A DNA stretch of 43,054 nucleotides from Sphaerimonospora mesophila NBRC 14179 = JCM 3151 (GCA_001552515.1 BCRI01000056.1:1-43054); one strand, 5' to 3'. Positions 25,311 to 34,231 are shown, numbered from the stretch's first letter. Translations and numbers: made by a program. The notes: a model not told the origin generated them from the letters alone.

Positions 25311-26515
25311 CCGTGTCCGAGGGCCGGTTGCTCGGTCGGAGCGAAGGGAAGGCCGACCTCGACCTCGAATCCCCCTGATGGCCGCGGACCTGCCACGATC
25401 GTTCCGCCGTAGAGTTTGACACGTTCTGTCATGCCGATCAATCCCTGCCCGCCAGACCGCGCCGCCGCGGGCGGGTCACCCGGCTCGTTGGTCACCCGGA
25501 TGCCCAGCGCGCTGTCGCCGTAGGTCACCACCACCTCCGTACGGGCCCCCGGCGCGTGCTTGAGCACGTTGGTGAGGGACTCCTGGACGACCCGGTAGGC
25601 GCACAACTCCAGCCCCGGGTTCAGCGGACGTCGCGTGCCCGCGAACCGGAACCGCACCGGCACCCCGGAGGAGTCCAGCCGCCGCACCAGCTGTTCGAGC
25701 CGGTCCAGGCCGGGGGTGAAGTCACGGCTTTCGTCGTCTCCACCGTCCTGATCGGTGCGCAGGATCGACAGCATGCGCCGCATCTCGGTCATGGCCTCCC
25801 GGCTGGCGTCGGAGATCGTTTCGAGGGTGGCGTGCGCGGTGGCGGGATCGGTGGTGAAGACATAGCGGCCGAGACCGGCCTGCATCGAGATCAGCGCCAC
25901 GTGGTGTGCGACGACGTCGTGCAGCTCACGGGCGATCTTCACCCGCTCCTCGGTCGCCGCGCGCCGCGCCCTGCTCTCCTGCTCCAGCTCGAGCCGCACG
26001 GCCAGGTCGGCCAGCCGCCGGTTGCGCTCGGTCAGCGACCGTACCGCCGTGCCCAGGGACAGCACGCTCACGGTGATCAGGATCGCGGTCCCGGCGGCCG
26101 CCCACGGCGCCACCAGCGGTTGCATCATCCCCGCGTGGGTCCATTCGGCCAGCACGAGCATCGCGCTCGCGGCGGACACGGCGGGGGGGCGGCGGGCCGC
26201 CACGGAGTACAGGGCCAGCGGCGGGCCGATGTTGTTCACCCCGTAGTGATAGCCGAGCAGGTGGTACACGATGGCGCAGGAGCACGAGACGACCAGCACG
26301 GTGATCGGCGCCTTCCGGCGGCAGATCAGCGGAAGGTTCACCGCCAGGATCAGCGCGAGGGACAACCCGTCCGGCGGGGGTGCGCCGGGAGGCGACTCGT
26401 ACATCGCCCCCAGCCAGCTGCCGGCGGCCAGGCTCACGGCGACCAGCGTGTCGACGATCAGCGGACGGGCGGCGAGCAGGCGCAGAGCCCGGGACGGCCA
26501 CCCTGCGAACGCCAT
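25307..26515 (-). CDS. NarL-family sensor histidine kinase
   Basis: This membrane kinase of about 402 residues has several hydrophobic segments in its first 155 residues, a HisKA_3 dimerisation helix with phospho-acceptor H199 (IARELHDVVAHHVALISMQ), and an HATPase_c domain with the N-box CAYRVVQESLTNVLKHA and G-box GGQGLIGMTERV. It should phosphorylate the response regulator encoded just downstream. There is no recognisable extracellular sensing domain, so the signal is probably read within or near the membrane. I chose ATG 26515. The frame is open to 26608, but that longer start would leave only nine bases to the divergent gene. Confidence 0.9.
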   Translation of the reverse strand: MAFAGWPSRALRLLAARPLIVDTLVAVSLAAGSWLGAMYESPPGAPPPDGLSLALILAVNLPLICRRKAPITVLVVSCSCAIVYHLLGYHYGVNNIGPPLALYSVAARRPPAVSAASAMLVLAEWTHAGMMQPLVAPWAAAGTAILITVSVLSLGTAVRSLTERNRRLADLAVRLELEQESRARRAATEERVKIARELHDVVAHHVALISMQAGLGRYVFTTDPATAHATLETISDASREAMTEMRRMLSILRTDQDGGDDESRDFTPGLDRLEQLVRRLDSSGVPVRFRFAGTRRPLNPGLELCAYRVVQESLTNVLKHAPGARTEVVVTYGDSALGIRVTNEPGDPPAAARSGGQGLIGMTERVKLYGGTIVAGPRPSGGFEVEVGLPFAPTEQPALGHG

Positions 26516-26605
26516 GCGCTTGGTGCCCACCAGATCATGGTAAAACCAAACGCGGCCTCCGGCTTTACCGGAGCATGCTCGCTCCAGCAAAGCCAGAGGT
26601 AGGCG

Positions 26606-26618
26606 CATAATTGCGGTA
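26606..26618 (+). promoter_or_regulatory. Candidate -10 box for a leaderless transcript
   Basis: CATAAT at 26606-26611 ends six bases before ATG 26618, so transcription would start at the A of the start codon. No ribosome binding site is visible upstream of the ATG. Both points fit leaderless expression, which is common in actinomycetes. Confidence 0.5.
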
Positions 26619-28711
26619 TGGGGGGAAATCCGCCTGACGGGGCTGAAGAGCGCGATCGAGACATCGATCAGGCGACTCTGGCGATGGTGTTCAGCCAGTC
26701 TCCCGTTGGCCTGTACGTGTTCAGTCTCGATCTGCGGCTGGTGAAGTACAACACCGCCGGGCGCGAGATGCGGGGCGTGCCGTCCGCCGAGCTGCTGGGG
26801 CGGCCCCTGCCAGAGATAGTGCCAGGGTTCGACCTATCCGAGATCGAAGGCATCCTGACACGGGTCCGCGACACGGGTGAGCCGGTGTTCGAGCAAGAGA
26901 TCAGGGGTTATCCGCTGAGCGATCCCGACACCGAGCATGTCCAGTCCATGTCGGCGTTCCGGCTGCACGACACCGCCGGGCGTCCGCTGGCCGTGGCCGT
27001 CTCGCTCATCGACGTGACGGACCGGGTCCGGGCCCGCGCCCGGCTCGATCTGATGCACGAGGCGAACGCGCGGGTCGGCACTACCATCGACGTCTCCCGC
27101 ACCGCCGAGGAACTGGCGGACGTCGTGGTGCCGACACTGGCCGACGTCGTGGCGATCGACGTGCTGGACTCCGTGCTGAGAGGTGAGGCTCCCTCGCTCG
27201 TGAGTGAGGGCGAGAGCGTCTCCCTGCGGCGGCTGGCCTTCCGCGCGGTGCGTGCGACGGACAGGAGCCTCACCAGGATCGGTGAGGTCGGCCGTTTCCC
27301 CACCGGGACGCCCCACGGGCAGAGCCTGATCGACCTGCGGCCGCGGCTCATCCGCCGCCTTGACGGCGTCGGCGACGTACGCTGGCCGTCCGACGATCCC
27401 GCCCGGGCCGAGTTGATCCATGCCGCCGGGGTCCATTCGGCGATGGTGGTGCCACTGGCCGCCAGGGGAGTCGTCCTCGGCCTGGTCTCCTTCTACCGGT
27501 GGCGCGGCGAAGGCTCCTACAACGACGACGATCTGGCGCTCGCCGCCGGACTCGCCGACCGCGCCGCGGTATGCATGGAGAACGGCCGGCGCTACCTGCG
27601 CGAACACACCATCGCCAGCGTCCTGCAGCGCAGCCTGCTTCCGTCGAACCTGGCCCACACCAGCGGGGTGGAGGTGGTGCACGGCCACCGGTCCGCCGGA
27701 GCGGGCGGCGACTGGTTCGACGTGATTCCGATGTCCGGGGCGCGCGTCGGCCTCGTCGTCGGGGAGGTCGCCGGACACGGCATCTACGCCGCGGCGGCCA
27801 TGGGCCGGCTGCGCACCGCGATCCGCACCCTGGCGGCACTGGATCTGGCCCCGGACGAGACGCTCGCGCGCCTGGACGACCTGGTGATCGACCTGGCGGA
27901 CGAGCACACCGGTCGCACGGACGTACATGAGCGGCCGCCGACGCGGGCGACCTGCACCTATGCGGTGTACGACCCGATCTCCCGGCACTGCTGGCTCGCC
28001 CGGGCGGGGCACCTGCCGCCCGTGCTCGTTCACCCCGGCGGCAGCGCGGACCTCCTGAGGCTTCCGGCCGGACCACCCCTGGGGGAGGGGGGTCTGCCCT
28101 TCGAATGCACCGATCTGGAACTTCCCGAGGGCAGTGTGCTCGCCCTCTACACCGAGGGACTCCTCGAGGGAAAGCCCGGCGGGGTGGAGGCGGCGCTCAA
28201 GCAGCTCCAGCGGGCGCTGACCCCCGCTGACCGTCCCCTGAAGGAAAGGTGCGACGTCGTTCTCGGCACCCTGGTGCCCGCCCACCCCGGCGACGACGCC
28301 GTACTGCTCCTGGCCCGCACCCGCACCCTGACCGCCGACCACGTCGCCACGTGGACCCTGCCCTGCGATCCCGCGATCGTGGCCGCGGCGCGCACGATGA
28401 CGGCCCGCCAGCTGGCGGCCTGGGACCTCGACCATCTGGCGTTCAGCACCGAGTTGGTCGTCAGCGAACTGGTCACCAACGCCATCCGGTACGCCAGCGG
28501 GCCGATCGGGCTGCGGCTGATCCGCGACCGCACGCTCAGCTGTGAGGTCTCCGACCACAGCAGCACGGCCCCTCATCTACGCCACGCCCGCACCATGGAC
28601 GAGCGCGGGCGGGGCCTGTTCCTCGTGGCCCAGACCACCCAGCGCTGGGGCACCCGCTACACCGGGCAGGGCAAGGTCGTCTGGGCGGAGATCGCGGACT
28701 CGGCCGCCTAG
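26618..28711 (+). CDS. PAS-GAF-PP2C (SpoIIE-like) phosphatase with anti-sigma-type ATPase domain
   Basis: This 697-residue signalling protein has four modules. A PAS domain (about 20-150, MVFSQSPVGLYVFSLDLRLV) is followed by a GAF domain (about 150-330), a PP2C/SpoIIE Ser/Thr phosphatase (about 340-570) and an HATPase_c domain of RsbW type (about 590-697, ELVVSELVTNAIRYASG and DERGRGLFLV). Such proteins usually control anti-sigma-factor antagonists through opposing phosphatase and kinase parts. In the phosphatase, GGDWFD and GDDAVLLL supply metal-binding Asp residues, but the usual GDVxGHG motif reads GEVAGHG, with Glu for Asp, which may change activity. It is divergent from the two-component pair and has a probable leaderless start. 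Its partner anti-anti-sigma factor is not in the window. Confidence 0.92.
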   Translation: MGGNPPDGAEERDRDIDQATLAMVFSQSPVGLYVFSLDLRLVKYNTAGREMRGVPSAELLGRPLPEIVPGFDLSEIEGILTRVRDTGEPVFEQEIRGYPLSDPDTEHVQSMSAFRLHDTAGRPLAVAVSLIDVTDRVRARARLDLMHEANARVGTTIDVSRTAEELADVVVPTLADVVAIDVLDSVLRGEAPSLVSEGESVSLRRLAFRAVRATDRSLTRIGEVGRFPTGTPHGQSLIDLRPRLIRRLDGVGDVRWPSDDPARAELIHAAGVHSAMVVPLAARGVVLGLVSFYRWRGEGSYNDDDLALAAGLADRAAVCMENGRRYLREHTIASVLQRSLLPSNLAHTSGVEVVHGHRSAGAGGDWFDVIPMSGARVGLVVGEVAGHGIYAAAAMGRLRTAIRTLAALDLAPDETLARLDDLVIDLADEHTGRTDVHERPPTRATCTYAVYDPISRHCWLARAGHLPPVLVHPGGSADLLRLPAGPPLGEGGLPFECTDLELPEGSVLALYTEGLLEGKPGGVEAALKQLQRALTPADRPLKERCDVVLGTLVPAHPGDDAVLLLARTRTLTADHVATWTLPCDPAIVAAARTMTARQLAAWDLDHLAFSTELVVSELVTNAIRYASGPIGLRLIRDRTLSCEVSDHSSTAPHLRHARTMDERGRGLFLVAQTTQRWGTRYTGQGKVVWAEIADSAA

Positions 28712-28789
28712 AACACCGGTCAGATAACCCATGTCCGGGGGTGGAGGGACCGAAGCCGCCGGACACCGGTGACATTACGTGACCGATGC

Positions 28790-28818
28790 TCTAGGTCTGA
28801 GACCCCGTCTAGGTCTGA
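28790..28818 (+). repeat. Two copies of an 11-bp direct repeat
   Basis: TCTAGGTCTGA occurs at 28790-28800 and again at 28808-28818, an 18-bp period, in the 147-base gap between the convergent phosphatase and RNase H genes. The first copy overlaps the small palindrome GGTCTGAGACC. No function is apparent; it may be a site for a DNA-binding protein or chance. Confidence 0.45.
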
Positions 28819-28858
28819 AACCGACGGAGGGTCGTGTCCGATGGGTATGCCCGGTCGG

Positions 28859-29320
28859 TCAGCGCCGGCCGCCGGGAGTCGTCACCTCTTCGCAGCCGAG
28901 CCGGGCCAGGGCGTCGGCGCGTTCGTTCTCCGGGTGGCCGCTGTGCCCGCGTACCCAGAGCCATTCGACCCGATGCCGCTGGACCGCCGACTCCAGGCGT
29001 CGCCACAGGTCCGCGTTCTTCACCGGTTCCTTTCCCGCCGTCAGCCACCCGTTGCGCTTCCACTTGGCCACCCAGCCGGTGATGCCGTTGCGCACATATT
29101 GGCTGTCGGTGTGCAACCGGACCACCGACGGCCTGGTCAGCGTCTCCAGGGCCATGATCGCGGCCATGAGCTCCATCCGGTTGTTCGTCGTGTCGGGCTC
29201 GCCGCCGCGTAGCTCCCGCTCGTGCTCGCCGTACCGGAGGATCACGCCCCAGCCACCGGGCCCCGGATTGCCCCGGCAGGCGCCGTCGGTGTACACGTCC
29301 ACAACGCGGTCACTGGCCAC
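28859..29320 (-). CDS. rnhA: Ribonuclease HI
   Basis: This protein of about 153 residues, the usual length of bacterial RNase HI, cleaves the RNA strand of RNA-DNA hybrids. The four catalytic acids are visible in order: D in [16 protein letters not shown] in [11 protein letters not shown] in [11 protein letters not shown], and D in ENERADALA. The basic protrusion ([12 protein letters not shown]) that grips the hybrid is present. I chose GTG 29320 because it leaves eight residues before the first strand, as in known enzymes. The frame is open far upstream to 30064, but that sequence overlaps the kinase remnant and response regulator on the other strand and is not coding. It converges with the phosphatase gene. 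Confidence 0.93.
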   Translation of the reverse strand: MASDRVVDVYTDGACRGNPGPGGWGVILRYGEHERELRGGEPDTTNNRMELMAAIMALETLTRPSVVRLHTDSQYVRNGITGWVAKWKRNGWLTAGKEPVKNADLWRRLESAVQRHRVEWLWVRGHSGHPENERADALARLGCEEVTTPGGRR

Positions 29321-29592
29321 GGGCCCCACACTATCGCCGCCATGCGCGGCCTTTCGGCTCAGGAGTGCCCTGATCGAGCGCGCGCCGCCGCCGCTCGGCT
29401 CCATGCCGGCGGCCGGATGGTTTGAACGTTTCATCCCGCGTGCGTCGGGGCGTGGCCGTCGCCGACGGGCGGGGAGACGCGGCGGATCGACCCGAGGGAG
29501 GAGGTTGACAGGCGGGTTCACAGCCTGAGCGCGGCACGAGACCGGGTGCGGTCCGTCTTCGCCGCGGCGGACGCCGGTCTCGCCCGCCGACG

Positions 29593-29968
29593 GTGATCGA
29601 AGATCTGGTCGTGCGGCCGTCGCTTGACGTACGGTTGCACACGGAAGGGCGGGTCCGCGGCGCCGGTGAGCTCGGGGCCCGCCGCCTACCGGATCGTGCA
29701 GGAGGCTCTCACCAACACGCTCAAGCATGCGGGGAAGGATGCCAAGGCCGACGTGCTCTTGCGCCACGCCGAAGACGGGCCGCACATCCAGGTGACCGAC
29801 GACGGAGCCGGCGGCGGCCGTCCTCCTAACGGCCGTCCCGCCCTGACGGGGCCCGGGCAGGGACCGGCGGGCATCCGGGAGCGCGCCGCCGTGTCCGGCG
29901 GCACGGCCAGGGCCGGGCGACTCGTCCCGTACGGATTCCAGATGCAGGTGTCGCCGTCGTGGATGTGA
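29593..29968 (+). pseudogene. Remnant of a NarL-family histidine kinase (C-terminal part only)
   Basis: Two reading frames carry pieces of one kinase ATPase domain. From about 29593 in one frame, [17 protein letters not shown] matches the stretch before the N-box. From about 29660 in another frame, [18 protein letters not shown] is the N-box itself, followed by VTDDGAG and a weakened G-box. The frame changes near GAGCTCGG at about 29668-29675. The dimerisation helix, phospho-acceptor His and membrane part are missing; 29321-29592 holds nothing I recognise. The stop overlaps the GTG of the next response regulator gene, as in an intact kinase-regulator pair, so this is the decayed partner of that regulator. 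A sequencing error could explain the frame change but not the missing 5' half. Confidence 0.75.
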
Positions 29969-30618
29969 TCCGAGTGCTGGTGGCCGACGATCAGGAGCTG
30001 GTCCGCACCGGTCTGCGGCTGGTGCTGCGGCGCGAGCGGGGGATCGAGGTCGCCGGCGAGGCACGCGACGGCCAGGAGGTCATCGACCTGCTGGAACGGC
30101 AGGACATCGACGTGGTGCTCATGGACGTGCAGATGCCGCGCGTGGACGGCATCGAGGCGACCCGGCTGATCAACGAACGCGGCGGACCCAGGGTGCTCAT
30201 CCTCACCACCTTCGACCTGGACGAGTACGTCTACGGCGCGATCAAGGCGGGAGCCAGCGGCTTCCTGCTGAAGGACACCTCGCCCCAATCGCTGGTCGAG
30301 GCGATCAGGGTCGTGCACCGGGGCGACGCCGTCATCGCGCCGTCCACGACCCGACGGCTGATCTCCCATTTCGTCCCGCGTCTGCCCGCGTGCGGCACGG
30401 CGCCGGACGCGCGGGTGGCGCTGCTCAGCCCGCGTGAGCGCGAGGTGCTCGCGGAGGTCGCCGGCGGCCTGTCCAACGCCGAGATCGCCGAACGGATGTA
30501 CCTGTCGGAGGGGACCGTCCGTACGCACGTCAGCAGCATCCTGGCCAAGCTGCACCTGCGCGACCGGGTGCAGGCCGTCGTCTTCGCCTACGAGAACAAC
30601 CTGGCCCGCCCCACCTGA
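29959..30618 (+). CDS. NarL/LuxR-type response regulator, orphaned
   Basis: This 219-residue regulator has a receiver domain with D56 ([13 protein letters not shown]), Thr (ILTTFD) and Lys (LLKDTSP), and a LuxR helix-turn-helix ([41 protein letters not shown]). It is intact and close in sequence to the regulator at 24627-25310; both share [13 protein letters not shown] and [10 protein letters not shown]. Its own kinase gene directly upstream is a pseudogene, so it must be phosphorylated by another kinase (perhaps the one at 25307), by small phosphodonors, or act unphosphorylated. GTG 29959 is the likely start, with GTG 29965 as an alternative. A hairpin follows its stop. Confidence 0.92.
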   Translation: MDVIRVLVADDQELVRTGLRLVLRRERGIEVAGEARDGQEVIDLLERQDIDVVLMDVQMPRVDGIEATRLINERGGPRVLILTTFDLDEYVYGAIKAGASGFLLKDTSPQSLVEAIRVVHRGDAVIAPSTTRRLISHFVPRLPACGTAPDARVALLSPREREVLAEVAGGLSNAEIAERMYLSEGTVRTHVSSILAKLHLRDRVQAVVFAYENNLARPT

Positions 30619-30638
30619 CCCATCCCACCCCACCCCGC

Positions 30639-30679
30639 GCCGGGTACGCGTGCCGGCGGAGGCCGGTACGCGTCCCGGC
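30639..30679 (+). terminator. Imperfect GC-rich hairpin after the response regulator
   Basis: GCCGGG-T-ACGCGT-G-CCGGC pairs with GCCGGTACGCGTCCCGGC downstream, giving about 17 pairs with one bulge and a short loop. It lies 20 bases after the stop at 30618 and separates it from the SARP promoter. Confidence 0.65.
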
Positions 30680-30795
30680 GGTCAGGGCCTACGCGCAGCG
30701 GCGGAGCCGACATCGCTCCGGCACGCCGATGTGCGCGGGGGCGTTCGGCCTGCACGCTTGATCACGGCGGCTACCGCTACGACGCCGACCTCTTT

Positions 30796-30809
30796 TGGGA
30801 GCGCTCCCA
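30796..30809 (+). promoter_or_regulatory. LacI/CebR-type operator before the SARP gene
   Basis: TGGGAGCGCTCCCA is a perfect 14-bp palindrome, identical base for base to the box at 3433-3446. It ends 18 bases before the SARP start codon and just before its ribosome binding site, so a bound repressor would block transcription start or early elongation. The SARP gene is thus probably controlled by a sugar-responsive LacI-family repressor, as CebR controls some antibiotic regulators in Streptomyces. Confidence 0.8.
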
Positions 30810-30827
30810 CTATCGGAAGGAGGGCGA

Positions 30828-31769
30828 ATGGGCCTGTGGTTCGGGGTTTTGGGCCCGTTGCAGGTGGCACGTGACGGCCAGGCCGTACGGCTCGGCACGC
30901 GCAAGCAGCGCCTGCTGCTCACCGTGCTCCTGCTGGAGCGGAACAGGACGGTCTCACTCGATGATCTGGTCGGCGCGCTGTGGGAGGACAGGCCGCCGAA
31001 ATCCGCGGTGTTCAACGTGCGCACCTACGTGAACCAGCTCCGTCAGGCGCTGCGCGACCCCCAGGAGGAGAAAGCACAGAGACCCCATGAAGAGAAAGCG
31101 CGGAAAGGAAGGGCGCGGTCGTCGCAACTCCGCATCGTCGGGCGCCGGCCGGGCTATTCGCTCGTGGTCGATTCCGGCGAGCTGGACAGCGTGGAGTTCG
31201 GCCGTCTGCTGCGCGAGGGGCGGGCCGAGCTGGCGCGCCGGGCGCCGCGCCAGGCGCTCCGGCGGCTGTCGGAGGCGCTGGCGCTGTGGCGCGGCCGACC
31301 GGCGGAGGACGTCCCGCGCACGCTCGCCGTGGCCGGATGGCTCGACTCCCTGGAGGAGCAGCGGTGCCTCGCGCTGGAGGCGCACGCCGCCGCCCGTCTT
31401 TCGCTGGGCGAGCACGACGGCCTGATCACCGACCTGCGCGATCTGCTCGCGGTCCATCCGACCCGGGAACGGCTGTGGGGGCACCTGATGCTCGCCCTCT
31501 ACCGTTCCGGCGACCTCGCCGCCGCCCTGTCGGCGTACACGACGGCGCGCCGGTCGCTGACCGAGCGGCTGGGCGTCGACCCCGGCGCCGATCTGGTCGC
31601 GCTGCACGGCAGGATGCTGGCCAGGGACCCCGCGCTGGACCTGGACGCCGGAGCCGCAGCCGCCGGAGCCGCCGGGCCGGGGGCGCCTGGCCGGGGGCGT
31701 CCGCGGCACCGCGGGCACCGTACGGACCGGGACCATCACCGGGGGCACCGTGAACACGGACGTCGCTGA
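30828..31769 (+). CDS. SARP-family transcriptional activator
   Basis: This 313-residue regulator has an OmpR-like winged helix (about residues 1-115; WFGVLGPLQVARDGQAV, then LVGALWEDRPPKSAVFNVRT) and a bacterial transcriptional activation domain (about 125-270; SVEFGRLLREGRAEL to LTERLGVDPGADL), the layout of small SARP activators such as ActII-ORF4. A charged insert rich in Lys, Arg and Glu lies between the two (residues about 82-105), and the C-terminus is an Ala/Gly- then His/Arg-rich tail. ATG 30828 follows a near-perfect GGAAGGAGGG. SARPs activate from heptamer repeats at 11-bp spacing. Two such sets lie between 34824 and 34902 in the neighbouring peptide locus, which is its likely target. 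Expression is probably repressed through the box at 30796. Confidence 0.92.
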   Translation: MGLWFGVLGPLQVARDGQAVRLGTRKQRLLLTVLLLERNRTVSLDDLVGALWEDRPPKSAVFNVRTYVNQLRQALRDPQEEKAQRPHEEKARKGRARSSQLRIVGRRPGYSLVVDSGELDSVEFGRLLREGRAELARRAPRQALRRLSEALALWRGRPAEDVPRTLAVAGWLDSLEEQRCLALEAHAAARLSLGEHDGLITDLRDLLAVHPTRERLWGHLMLALYRSGDLAAALSAYTTARRSLTERLGVDPGADLVALHGRMLARDPALDLDAGAAAAGAAGPGAPGRGRPRHRGHRTDRDHHRGHREHGRR

Positions 31770-31781
31770 AGCCGTACGTCC

Positions 31782-31810
31782 CCACCCCCGGTGGCCCGCT
31801 CAGGGGGTGG
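31782..31810. terminator. Hairpin between convergent SARP and peptidase genes
   Basis: CCACCCCC and GGGGGTGG form an 8-bp stem around a 13-base loop. The right arm overlaps the stop codon of the S26 peptidase gene, and the hairpin follows the SARP stop by 12 bases. Confidence 0.6.
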
Positions 31811-32336
31811 AGATCCGGCGCAGGACCACGCCGAGCACCCGGTCGCCGGAGTAGTAGCCGTGCGTCCGCGAGTCGAAGCTCAACGCGGCGTTGTCCCCGA
31901 GCGCGACGAGCCGTCCGGCCGGTACGGGTGAGCCGGGGGCGGACGAGACGGCCGCCGCCACCGGCGCGGGCACGGGGTCACCGGGCAGGGCCGCGGCCCG
32001 TTTGATCACCCAGCCTCCCTGTGCGATGTCGCGGACGCCCCGATCCGGCCGCCCCCCGACGGTGGCCGGATGCCGGGGCGCCGGCTCGGGCTGCGCGATC
32101 ACCACGATGTCTCCCCGCCGCACCCGGCCGAGCGGCACCCGCCGGACGAGGACGCGATCACCGGAGCGCAGCGCGGGCTCCATGCTCCTGCCCTCCACCG
32201 TGATGACCGCGAGCCTGCGGCGCAGCGCCACCAGCGTCGCCGCCCCCGCGAGCGCCGCCATGACTCCGGCCACGGATCCGGCCACGAGTCCCGCAGCGAC
32301 AGGTGCGGCGTCGGCCAGCGTGAGCGCGGCGGTCAC
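31800..32336 (-). CDS. S26-family (signal-peptidase-like) serine peptidase
   Basis: This 178-residue membrane peptidase has the Ser/Lys dyad of the signal peptidase family: S51 in TVEGRSMEPALRSGDRVLV and K112 in WVIKRAAALPGDP, followed by the LGDNAALSFDSR box. One hydrophobic segment (about residues 10-37) precedes an RRR cluster. By the positive-inside rule this would put the active site on the cytoplasmic side, the reverse of housekeeping signal peptidases. It starts at GTG 32336, overlapping the ABC gene by GTGA, and is the last gene of the arm. The peptide encoded at 34952 carries an Ala-Gln-Ala motif just before its Cys-rich core, a fitting cleavage site. It is therefore probably the dedicated leader peptidase of this locus. 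Confidence 0.85.
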   Translation of the reverse strand: MTAALTLADAAPVAAGLVAGSVAGVMAALAGAATLVALRRRLAVITVEGRSMEPALRSGDRVLVRRVPLGRVRRGDIVVIAQPEPAPRHPATVGGRPDRGVRDIAQGGWVIKRAAALPGDPVPAPVAAAVSSAPGSPVPAGRLVALGDNAALSFDSRTHGYYSGDRVLGVVLRRISTP

Positions 32337-34231
32337 GGCGTCCCCGCATCGGCCGGTTCCGGTGTCCCGTACCCACGGGCCTGCAGGCCGAAGAGGCCGG
32401 CGTAGACGCCGCCCCGCCGCATCAGCTGGTCGTGCGTGCCCTGCTCGGCCACCACGCCCGCGTCGAGCACGACGAGCAGGTCCGCGTCCCGTACGGCCCC
32501 GAGCCGGTGCGAGATGAGCACGCTGGTGAAGCCCATCCGATGCCGGCGCAGCCGGGTGTGCACCTCGTGCTCCGCCTCGGGATCGAGACCCGAGCTGGGC
32601 TCGTCCAGGATCAGCAGGTCGCCCCGGTCGCGCAGCATCGCCCTGGCCAGGGCCAGTCGCTGCCACTGCCCGCCGGACAGCGTCACCCCGGCCGTCGCGT
32701 CCTCGCCGTCCGCCATGGGATCGGCGAACATCCGCGACAGCAGGGTGTCGTACCGCCGGGGCAGCGCCATCACGGTCTCGTGCGCCCCGGCCCGGTGGGC
32801 GGCCGCCTCGATGCGCTCCCGGTCCTCGATCGCGGTCACGTCGCCGAGGCCGATGTTGTGCGCGGCACTCAGGTCGTACGCCATGTAGTCCTGGAAGACC
32901 GCGCCGATGCGGGAGCGCAGCTCCGCCGGGTCCATGTCGCGCAGGTCGACCCCGTCCCACAGGATCGCGCCGCGTTCCGGGTCGTAGGCCCGGCACAGCA
33001 GCTTCACCAGCGTGCTCTTGCCCGCCCCGTTGCGGCCGACGAGCGCCACGGCTCTGCCGTACGGGATCGTGAAGCTGACGTCGCGCAGGACCCACGGGCG
33101 GTCGGGCGAGTAGCGGAACCACACGCCGCGGAACTCGATGCCCCGCCGCAGCGCGGGCACGGCACGCGGGCGGGCGGGCACGGGCAGGTCGGGGCCGCAG
33201 CGGGTGACCATCAGATAGTGGTCGAAGACCAGCACCTGCTGGTGGGCCATGGTCACCTCGTTCACCAGCGTGGTGATCGACGTCTGCACTCCCGCGACGG
33301 ACGCGACCAGCAGCGTGAGGTCACCGACGGTGAGCTGACCCCGCCAGGCCGCGATCAGCGCCCAGACCAGCCCGGCGGCGGCGACGCCCGCCGACATGAG
33401 CCCCAGCGCCGACTGCGTGGCGAGCTCGCGCCGGTCCATCTGACGCCGCTCGGCGTCGGCGGTGCGCCGCTCGCCGGTCATCAGCGCGCGGAAGTACGGC
33501 CCGGTGCCGAACAGCCGCAACTCCTTGGCGGCCTGGACCGTGGTGAGCAGCTGGCGGTAGAACAGCTCCCGCCGCTCGACCGGCCCGACGCGCCACATCA
33601 CGGCGGCCCGCCCCCGTGAGAGCCGCAGCTCCGCGAGCAGCGCGGGTACGGCTGCCGCCAGCACCAGGATCGCGAGCACGGGGCTGATGACCAGGAGAGA
33701 GCCGAGGAAACCGAGCACGGTGACCGCGCCCCTGCCGATGCTCAGCACGCCGCCGACCACCAGTCCCGGCGCGGTGCCGCCCGACTGGTGGGCCAGCGAC
33801 AGCCGATCCAGGAACACCGGGTCCTCGAACCGCGCCAGGCCGACGAACCGCTCGGCCGCTTCGAAGAGCCGGTCCTGCGCGAGCAGCCCGACCCGCCGCT
33901 CCAGCTCCCGGCGGACGTACTGGGAGAAATGGGGCAGTGTCGCGGTCGCGAGGCCGGTCACCACGAGACCGGCGCCGACGGCGGCCAGATAGCGCCCGTC
34001 CACCCCCCGGCTGATGATCACATCCAGCGCGGCCTTGGTGAACCAGGCCGCGGCCACCGGCACCAGGGCCTCGAGCAGCGCCGCGATCGCGGATCCGACG
34101 ATGAGCAGCGGTCCGGCCTGCCAGGCCAGGGCCAGCGCGCCGGCGACTCCGGCGGCGCTCGCCCTGACACCGCCGAGACCGTCCGGCCCCTTCGCCGCCC
34201 CCGTCTCCGTCGGTGTCTCGGCCTCGCTCAC
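32333..34231 (-). CDS. ABC exporter (fused permease and ATPase) of the Cys-rich peptide locus
   Basis: This 632-residue half-transporter has an N-terminal membrane domain (about residues 30-330) and an ATPase domain with Walker A GRNGAGKSTLVK, Q-loop FQDYMAYDLS, signature LSGGQWQR, Walker B LLILDEPSSGLD and H-loop LISHRLGA. There is no N-terminal C39 peptidase domain, so any leader removal must be done by another enzyme, and the S26 peptidase gene overlaps its stop. It starts at GTG 34231, overlapping the thioredoxin-like gene (GTGA). Only one half-transporter is present, so it probably acts as a homodimer. The likely cargo is the 59-residue Cys-rich peptide or its processed core. Confidence 0.9.
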   Translation of the reverse strand: MSEAETPTETGAAKGPDGLGGVRASAAGVAGALALAWQAGPLLIVGSAIAALLEALVPVAAAWFTKAALDVIISRGVDGRYLAAVGAGLVVTGLATATLPHFSQYVRRELERRVGLLAQDRLFEAAERFVGLARFEDPVFLDRLSLAHQSGGTAPGLVVGGVLSIGRGAVTVLGFLGSLLVISPVLAILVLAAAVPALLAELRLSRGRAAVMWRVGPVERRELFYRQLLTTVQAAKELRLFGTGPYFRALMTGERRTADAERRQMDRRELATQSALGLMSAGVAAAGLVWALIAAWRGQLTVGDLTLLVASVAGVQTSITTLVNEVTMAHQQVLVFDHYLMVTRCGPDLPVPARPRAVPALRRGIEFRGVWFRYSPDRPWVLRDVSFTIPYGRAVALVGRNGAGKSTLVKLLCRAYDPERGAILWDGVDLRDMDPAELRSRIGAVFQDYMAYDLSAAHNIGLGDVTAIEDRERIEAAAHRAGAHETVMALPRRYDTLLSRMFADPMADGEDATAGVTLSGGQWQRLALARAMLRDRGDLLILDEPSSGLDPEAEHEVHTRLRRHRMGFTSVLISHRLGAVRDADLLVVLDAGVVAEQGTHDQLMRRGGVYAGLFGLQARGYGTPEPADAGTP

